From NCBI GenBank assembly GCA_964057225.1, contig OZ059900.1, positions 12,849,638-12,913,637 on the forward strand: a DNA stretch of 64,000 nucleotides, given 5' to 3'. Below are positions 55,486-64,000 of the stretch, in pieces; positions within the stretch are counted from its first letter, which is position 1; every line of letters begins with the position of its first letter. Under the pieces are notes generated by a model that did no database searches, was not told the DNA's origin, and saw only the letters and a program-made list of their open reading frames with translations. The translations under genes and the position numbers were made by a program. The DNA comes from Auanema rhodensis (taxonomy: Eukaryota > Nematoda > Chromadorea > Rhabditida > Rhabditidae).

Positions 55486-58400
55486 TAGTCTATAGATATG
55501 AAACATACGTGACAGTTATCTGTTGAAGTTAATTAGGATTCCATTGTTAGGTTTATATCAAATTTCAGTTTACTTATCATAAATTAATTCAAGTAATCAG
55601 AAGAGATTCTGATTTATTTTCAATTAGATTCTTAGTTATCTTCTTAGTTACAATACTCATTCGTTAAAACTATCAATATTTGATATATTATATATGTAAT
55701 AGATATACATTCATCATAAACAATACTTTTTAACAAAATCTTTTCACAATTTATTATTTTACAGAAATCAACAACAGAAAAGAAAAATAATTTAGTCTCA
55801 ATAATAAGAGTTAAAACATAACTAATATAAAACAGAAACCAAATAAGCTATAGATATGAAACATACGTGACAGTTATCTGTTGAAGTTAATTAGGATTCC
55901 ATTGTTAAGTTTACTTCAAATTTTAGTTTACTTATCATAAATTAATTCAAGTAATCAGAAGAGATTCTGATTTATTTTCAATTAGATTCTTAGTTATCTT
56001 CTTAGTTACAATACTCATTCGTTAAAACTATCAATATTTGATATATTATATATGTAATAGATATACATTCATCATAAACAATACTTTTTAACAAAATCTT
56101 TTCACAATTTATTATTTTACAGAAATCAACAACAGAAAAGAAAAATAATTTAGTCTCAATAATAAGAGTTAAAACATAACTAATATAAAACAGAAACCAA
56201 ATAGTCTATAAATATGAAACATACGTGACAGTTATCTGTTGAAGTTAATTAGGATTCCATTGTTAAGTTTACTTCAAATTTTAGTTTACTTATCATAAAT
56301 TAATTCAAGTAATCAGAAGAGATTCTGATTTATTTTCAATTAGATTCTTAGTTATCTTCTTAGTTACAATACTCATTCGTTAAAACTATCAATATTTGAT
56401 ATATTATATATGTAATAGATATACATTCATCATAAACAATACTTTTTAACAAAATCTTTTCACAATTTATTATTTTACAGAAATCAACAACAGAAAAGAA
56501 AAATAATTTAGTCTCAATAATAAGAGTTAAAACATAACTAATATAAAACAGAAACCAAATAGTCTATAAATATGAAACATACGTGACAGTTATCTGTTGA
56601 AGTTAATTAGGATTCCATTGTTAAGTTTACTTCAAATTTTAGTTTACTTATCATAAATTAATTCAAGTAATCAGAAGAGATTCTGATTTATTTTCAATTA
56701 GATTCTTAGTTATCTTCTTAGTTACAATACTCATTCGTTAAAACTATCAATATTTGATATATTATATATGTAATAGATATACATTCATCATAAACAATAC
56801 TTTTTAACAAAATCTTTTCACAATTTATTATTTTACAGAAATCAACAACAGAAAAGAAAAATAATTTAGTCTCAATAATAAGAGTTAAAACATAACTAAT
56901 ATAAAACAGAAACCAAATAGTCTATAGATATGAAACATACGTGACAGTTATCTGTTGAAGTTAATTAGGATTCCATTGTTAGGTTTATATCAAATTTTAG
57001 TTTACTTATCATAAATTAATTCAAGTAATCAGAAGAGATTCTGATTTATTTTCAATTAGATTCTTAGTTATCTTCTTAGTTACAATACTCATTCGTTAAA
57101 ACTATCAATATTTGATATATTATATATGTAATAGATATACATTCATCATAAACAATACTTTTTAACAAAATCTTTTCACAATTTATTATTTTACAGAAAT
57201 CAACAACAGAAAAGAAAAATAATTTAGTCTCAATAATAAGAGTTAAAACATAACTAATATAAAACAGAAACCAAATAGTCTATAGATATGAAACATACGT
57301 GACAGTTATCTGTTGAAGTTAATTAGGATTCCATTGTTAGGTTTATATCAAATTTTAGTTTACTTATCATAAATTAATTCAAGTAATCAGAAGAGATTCT
57401 GATTTATTTTCAATTAGATTCTTAGTTATCTTCTTAGTTACAATACTCATTCGTTAAAACTATCAATATTTGATATATTATATATGTAATAGATATACAT
57501 TCATCATAAACAATACTTTTTAACAAAATCTTTTCACAATTTATTATTTTACAGAAATCAACAACAGAAAAGAAAAATAATTTAGTCTCAATAATAAGAG
57601 TTAAAACATAACTAATATAAAACAGAAACCAAATAGTCTATAGATATGAAACATACGTGACAGTTATCTGTTGAAGTTAATTAGGATTCCATTGTTAGGT
57701 TTATATCAAATTTTAGTTTACTTATCATAAATTAATTCAAGTAATCAGAAGAGATTCTGATTTATTTTCAATTAGATTCTTAGTTATCTTCTTAGTTACA
57801 ATACTCATTCGTTAAAACTATCAATATTTGATATATTATATATGTAATAGATATACATTCATCATAAACAATACTTTTTAACAAAATCTTTTCACAATTT
57901 ATTATTTTACAGAAATCAACAACAGAAAAGAAAAATAATTTAGTCTCAATAATAAGAGTTAAAACATAACTAATATAAAACAGAAACCAAATAGTCTATA
58001 GATATGAAACATACGTGACAGTTATCTGTTGAAGTTAATTAGGATTCCATTGTTAGGTTTATATCAAATTTTAGTTTACTTATCATAAATTAATTCAAGT
58101 AATCAGAAGAGATTCTGATTTATTTTCAATTAGATTCTTAGTTATCTTCTTAGTTACAATACTCATTCGTTAAAACTATCAATATTTGATATATTATATA
58201 TGTAATAGATATACATTCATCATAAACAATACTTTTTAACAAAATCTTTTCACAATTTATTATTTTACAGAAATCAACAACAGAAAAGAAAAATAATTTA
58301 GTCTCAATAATAAGAGTTAAAACATAACTAATATAAAACAGAAACCAAATAGTCTATAGATATGAAACATACGTGACAGTTATCTGTTGAAGTTAATTAG

Positions 58401-61400
58401 GATTCCATTGTTAGGTTTATATCAAATTTTAGTTTACTTATCATAAATTAATTCAAGTAATCAGAAGAGATTCTGATTTATTTTCAATTAGATTCTTAGT
58501 TATCTTCTTAGTTACAATACTCATTCGTTAAAACTATCAATATTTGATATATTATATATGTAATAGATATACATTCATCATAAACAATACTTTTTAACAA
58601 AATCTTTTCACAATTTATTATTTTACAGAAATCAACAACAGAAAAGAAAAATAATTTAGTCTCAATAATAAGAGTTAAAACATAACTAATATAAAACAGA
58701 AACCAAATAGTCTATAGATATGAAACATACGTGACAGTTATCTGTTGAAGTTAATTAGGATTCCATTGTTAGGTTTATATCAAATTTTAGTTTACTTATC
58801 ATAAATTAATTCAAGTAATCAGAAGAGATTCTGATTTATTTTCAATTAGATTCTTAGTTATCTTCTTAGTTACAATACTCATTCGTTAAAACTATCAATA
58901 TTTGATATATTATATATGTAATAGATATACATTCATCATAAACAATACTTTTTAACAAAATCTTTTCACAATTTATTATTTTACAGAAATCAACAACAGA
59001 AAAGAAAAATAATTTAGTCTCAATAATAAGAGTTAAAACATAACTAATATAAAACAGAAACCAAATAGTCTATAGATATGAAACATACGTGACAGTTATC
59101 TGTTGAAGTTAATTAGGATTCCATTGTTAGGTTTATATCAAATTTTAGTTTACTTATCATAAATTAATTCAAGTAATCAGAAGAGATTCTGATTTATTTT
59201 CAATTAGATTCTTAGTTATCTTCTTAGTTACAATACTCATTCGTTAAAACTATCAATATTTGATATATTATATATGTAATAGATATACATTCATCATAAA
59301 CAATACTTTTTAACAAAATCTTTTCACAATTTATTATTTTACAGAAATCAACAACAGAAAAGAAAAATAATTTAGTCTCAATAATAAGAGTTAAAACATA
59401 ACTAATATAAAACAGAAACCAAATAGTCTATAGATATGAAACATACGTGACAGTTATCTGTTGAAGTTAATTAGGATTCCATTGTTAGGTTTATATCAAA
59501 TTTTAGTTTACTTATCATAAATTAATTCAAGTAATCAGAAGAGATTCTGATTTATTTTCAATTAGATTCTTAGTTATCTTCTTAGTTACAATACTCATTC
59601 GTTAAAACTATCAATATTTGATATATTATATATGTAATAGATATACATTCATCATAAACAATACTTTTTAACAAAATCTTTTCACAATTTATTATTTTAC
59701 AGAAATCAACAACAGAAAAGAAAAATAATTTAGTCTCAATAATAAGAGTTAAAACATAACTAATATAAAACAGAAACCAAATAGTCTATAAATATGAAAC
59801 ATACGTGACAGTTATCTGTTGAAGTTAATTAGGATTCCATTGTTAAGTTTACTTCAAATTTTAGTTTACTTATCATAAATTAATTCAAGTAATCAGAAGA
59901 GATTCTGATTTATTTTCAATTAGATTCTTAGTTATCTTCTTAGTTACAATACTCATTCGTTAAAACTATCAATATTTGATATATTATATATATAATAGAT
60001 ATACATTCATCATAAACAATACTTTTTAACAAAATCTTTTCACAATTTATTATTTTACAGAAATCAACAACAGAAAAGAAAAATAATTTAGTCTCAATAA
60101 TAAGAGTTAAAACATAACTAATATAAAACAGAAACCAAATAGTCTATAAATATGAAACATACGTGACAGTTATCTGTTGAAGTTAATTAGGATTCCATTG
60201 TTAAGTTTACTTCAAATTTTAGTTTACTTATCATAAATTAATTCAAGTAATCAGAAGAGATTCTGATTTATTTTCAATTAGATTCTTAGTTATCTTCTTA
60301 GTTACAATACTCATTCGTTAAAACTATCAATATTTGATATATTATATATGTAATAGATATACATTCATCATAAACAATACTTTTTAACAAAATCTTTTCA
60401 CAATTTATTATTTTACAGAAATCAACAACAGAAAAGAAAAATAATTTAGTCTCAATAATAAGAGTTAAAACATAACTAATATAAAACAGAAACCAAATAG
60501 TCTATAGATATGAAACATACGTGACAGTTATCTGTTGAAGTTAATTAGGATTCCATTGTTAGGTTTATATCAAATTTTAGTTTACTTATCATAAATTAAT
60601 TCAAGTAATCAGAAGAGATTCTGATTTATTTTCAATTAGATTCTTAGTTATCTTCTTAGTTACAATACTCATTCGTTAAAACTATCAATATTTGATATAT
60701 TATATATGTAATAGATATACATTCATCATAAACAATACTTTTTAACAAAATCTTTTCACAATTTATTATTTTACAGAAATCAACAACAGAAAAGAAAAAT
60801 AATTTAGTCTCAATAATAAGAGTTAAAACATAACTAATATAAAACAGAAACCAAATAGTCTATAGATATGAAACATACGTGACAGTTATCTGTTGAAGTT
60901 AATTAGGATTCCATTGTTAGGTTTATATCAAATTTTAGTTTACTTATCATAAATTAATTCAAGTAATCAGAAGAGATTCTGATTTATTTTCAATTAGATT
61001 CTTAGTTATCTTCTTAGTTACAATACTCATTCGTTAAAACTATCAATATTTGATATATTATATATGTAATAGATATACATTCATCATAAACAATACTTTT
61101 TAACAAAATCTTTTCACAATTTATTATTTTACAGAAATCAACAACAGAAAAGAAAAATAATTTAGTCTCAATAATAAGAGTTAAAACATAACTAATATAA
61201 AACAGAAACCAAATAGTCTATAGATATGAAACATACGTGACAGTTATCTGTTGAAGTTAATTAGGATTCCATTGTTAGGTTTATATCAAATTTTAGTTTA
61301 CTTATCATAAATTAATTCAAGTAATCAGAAGAGATTCTGATTTATTTTCAATTAGATTCTTAGTTATCTTCTTAGTTACAATACTCATTCGTTAAAACTA

Positions 61401-64000
61401 TCAATATTTGATATATTATATATGTAATAGATATACATTCATCATAAACAATACTTTTTAACAAAATCTTTTCACAATTTATTATTTTACAGAAATCAAC
61501 AACAGAAAAGAAAAATAATTTAGTCTCAATAATAAGAGTTAAAACATAACTAATATAAAACAGAAACCAAATAGTCTATAGATATGAAACATACGTGACA
61601 GTTATCTGTTGAAGTTAATTAGGATTCCATTGTTAGGTTTATATCAAATTTTAGTTTACTTATCATAAATTAATTCAAGTAATCAGAAGAGATTCTGATT
61701 TATTTTCAATTAGATTCTTAGTTATCTTCTTAGTTACAATACTCATTCGTTAAAACTATCAATATTTGATATATTATATATGTAATAGATATACATTCAT
61801 CATAAACAATACTTTTTAACAAAATCTTTTCACAATTTATTATTTTACAGAAATCAACAACAGAAAAGAAAAATAATTTAGTCTCAATAATAAGAGTTAA
61901 AACATAACTAATATAAAACAGAAACCAAATAGTCTATAAATATGAAACATACGTGACAGTTATCTGTTGAAGTTAATTAGGATTCCATTGTTAAGTTTAC
62001 TTCAAATTTTAGTTTACTTATCATAAATTAATTCAAGTAATCAGAAGAGATTCTGATTTATTTTCAATTAGATTCTTAGTTATCTTCTTAGTTACAATAC
62101 TCATTCGTTAAAACTATCAATATTTGATATATTATATATATAATAGATATACATTCATCATAAACAATACTTTTTAACAAAATCTTTTCACAATTTATTA
62201 TTTTACAGAAATCAACAACAGAAAAGAAAAATAATTTAGTCTCAATAATAAGAGTTAAAACATAACTAATATAAAACAGAAACCAAATAGTCTATAAATA
62301 TGAAACATACGTGACAGTTATCTGTTGAAGTTAATTAGGATTCCATTGTTAAGTTTACTTCAAATTTTAGTTTACTTATCATAAATTAATTCAAGTAATC
62401 AGAAGAGATTCTGATTTATTTTCAATTAGATTCTTAGTTATCTTCTTAGTTACAATACTCATTCGTTAAAACTATCAATATTTGATATATTATATATGTA
62501 ATAGATATACATTCATCATAAACAATACTTTTTAACAAAATCTTTTCACAATTTATTATTTTACAGAAATCAACAACAGAAAAGAAAAATAATTTAGTCT
62601 CAATAATAAGAGTTAAAACATAACTAATATAAAACAGAAACCAAATAGTCTATAGATATGAAACATACGTGACAGTTATCTGTTGAAGTTAATTAGGATT
62701 CCATTGTTAGGTTTATATCAAATTTTAGTTTACTTATCATAAATTAATTCAAGTAATCAGAAGAGATTCTGATTTATTTTCAATTAGATTCTTAGTTATC
62801 TTCTTAGTTACAATACTCATTCGTTAAAACTATCAATATTTGATATATTATATATGTAATAGATATACATTCATCATAAACAATACTTTTTAACAAAATC
62901 TTTTCACAATTTATTATTTTACAGAAATCAACAACAGAAAAGAAAAATAATTTAGTCTCAATAATAAGAGTTAAAACATAACTAATATAAAACAGAAACC
63001 AAATAGTCTATAAATATGAAACATACGTGACAGTTATCTGTTGAAGTTAATTAGGATTCCATTGTTAAGTTTACTTCAAATTTTAGTTTACTTATCATAA
63101 ATTAATTCAAGTAATCAGAAGAGATTCTGATTTATTTTCAATTAGATTCTTAGTTATCTTCTTAGTTACAATACTCATTCGTTAAAACTATCAATATTTG
63201 ATATATTATATATATAATAGATATACATTCATCATAAACAATACTTTTTAACAAAATCTTTTCACAATTTATTATTTTACAGAAATCAACAACAGAAAAG
63301 AAAAATAATTTAGTCTCAATAATAAGAGTTAAAACATAACTAATATAAAACAGAAACCAAATAGTCTATAAATATGAAACATACGTGACAGTTATCTGTT
63401 GAAGTTAATTAGGATTCCATTGTTAAGTTTACTTCAAATTTTAGTTTACTTATCATAAATTAATTCAAGTAATCAGAAGAGATTCTGATTTATTTTCAAT
63501 TAGATTCTTAGTTATCTTCTTAGTTACAATACTCATTCGTTAAAACTATCAATATTTGATATATTATATATGTAATAGATATACATTCATCATAAACAAT
63601 ACTTTTTAACAAAATCTTTTCACAATTTATTATTTTACAGAAATCAACAACAGAAAAGAAAAATAATTTAGTCTCAATAATAAGAGTTAAAACATAACTA
63701 ATATAAAACAGAAACCAAATAGTCTATAGATATGAAACATACGTGACAGTTATCTGTTGAAGTTAATTAGGATTCCATTGTTAGGTTTATATCAAATTTT
63801 AGTTTACTTATCATAAATTAATTCAAGTAATCAGAAGAGATTCTGATTTATTTTCAATTAGATTCTTAGTTATCTTCTTAGTTACAATACTCATTCGTTA
63901 AAACTATCAATATTTGATATATTATATATGTAATAGATATACATTCATCATAAACAATACTTTTTAACAAAATCTTTTCACAATTTATTATTTTACAGAA
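55486..64000 (-). repeat. Homogeneous right end with P-type run and 1074-bp trimers
   Basis: P monomers (ttaggtttatatcaaattttag; A3T, G4A and T10C in direct orientation) form a run of eight from about 56918 to 59781 that look identical to one another. Next come two ctataaatat copies, the first with tatataatagat, then four P copies, then the same pair, one P, the pair again, and P to the window end. The marker tataatagat lies at 59991, 62139 and 63213, spacings of 2148 and 1074 bp (6 and 3 monomers). The last part is therefore a trimeric higher-order repeat, and the four-P version is the same unit with P amplified. Confidence 0.85.

Larger units (their letters stand above)
15354..64000 (-). 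repeat. Right arm of the same satellite array, inverted orientation
   Basis: This is the same 358-bp satellite as the left arm, but every copy is reverse-complemented, recognisable by gtttacttc at the end of each copy instead of gaagtaaac at the start. It begins inside a monomer at position 136 and leaves the window at position 152. The length of 48647 bp equals 136 + 135 x 358 + 207 - 26, so apart from one 26-bp deletion the period is held exactly over about 136 copies. Subfamilies are not mixed at random but occupy domains: PacI-site and B types to about 29 kb, T types at 29-36 kb, A27T and C65T types beyond about 37-39 kb, and A3T/G4A/T10C ('P') types becoming dominant near the right end. 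The array runs off the window edge, so its true length is unknown. Confidence 0.97.

Noticed and set aside
1-64000. Possible protein-coding reading frames within the repeats
   Set aside because: Any open stretch is short. The unit length 358 (and 357-bp variants) together with abundant taa/tag/tga in all frames prevents long frames on either strand, and no ribosome-binding or codon pattern is seen.
1-64000. CRISPR-like repeat array
   Set aside because: The repeats are 358 bp, contiguous and have no unique spacers; the period is far longer than any CRISPR repeat-spacer unit, and no cas genes are present.
1-64000. Identity with a named satellite (TCAST, PIM357 or the Drosophila 359-bp satellite)
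   Set aside because: Only length and AT-richness agree. I could not match the sequence from memory, and many unrelated satellites have this length.

Overview
The whole window is one kind of sequence: a tandem satellite DNA array of a 358-bp monomer, about 78.5% A+T (I counted 77 G/C in the first monomer), repeated about 179 times with no other sequence between copies. I find no credible protein-coding gene, tRNA, rRNA, transposon, CRISPR array or unique DNA. Because 358 is not a multiple of 3 and stop codons are dense in all frames, the array cannot carry a long reading frame. This organisation points to constitutive heterochromatin (pericentromere, centromere or a heterochromatic chromosome) of a eukaryote. 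Long AT-rich satellites near 360 bp are typical of insects, for example TCAST of Tribolium (about 360 bp), PIM357 of Pimelia and the 359-bp satellite of Drosophila melanogaster. I do not recognise the monomer sequence itself, so the host is not identified; similar length alone is weak evidence.

Layout: (1) Positions 1-15353 hold 42 full monomers plus 328 bp, in the orientation used here as plus (coordinate 1 = the g at window position 1). The first 27 are exactly 358 bp. Of the next 13, eleven are a 357-bp variant lacking one A near monomer position 125-127; ten of these are consecutive (10740-14309) and include a trimeric higher-order repeat of 1071 bp. (2) At 15353/15354 the array flips orientation abruptly, joining monomer position 328 to position 136 with no filler and no microhomology. 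(3) Positions 15354-64000 hold about 136 monomers, all reverse-complemented. Length bookkeeping closes exactly at 358 bp per monomer except for one monomer with a 26-bp deletion (332 bp, 17996-18327).

Within the right arm, diagnostic substitutions define subfamilies arranged in domains: PacI-site and 'B' monomers at 15-29 kb, including a dimeric 716-bp higher-order repeat at 23.6-25.8 kb; 'T' monomers at about 29-36 kb; a tandem segmental duplication of about 9.3 kb (about 34.4-43.7 and 43.7-52.3 kb); and a very homogeneous right end (55.5-64 kb) with a run of eight apparently identical monomers and 1074-bp trimers. This reads as a record of repeated unequal exchange, conversion and local amplification. 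No operon or pathway exists to describe. The noteworthy features are the inversion, the nested higher-order repeats, sharing of rare variants across the inverted arms, and the split of each monomer into a nearly invariant core and a variable part.
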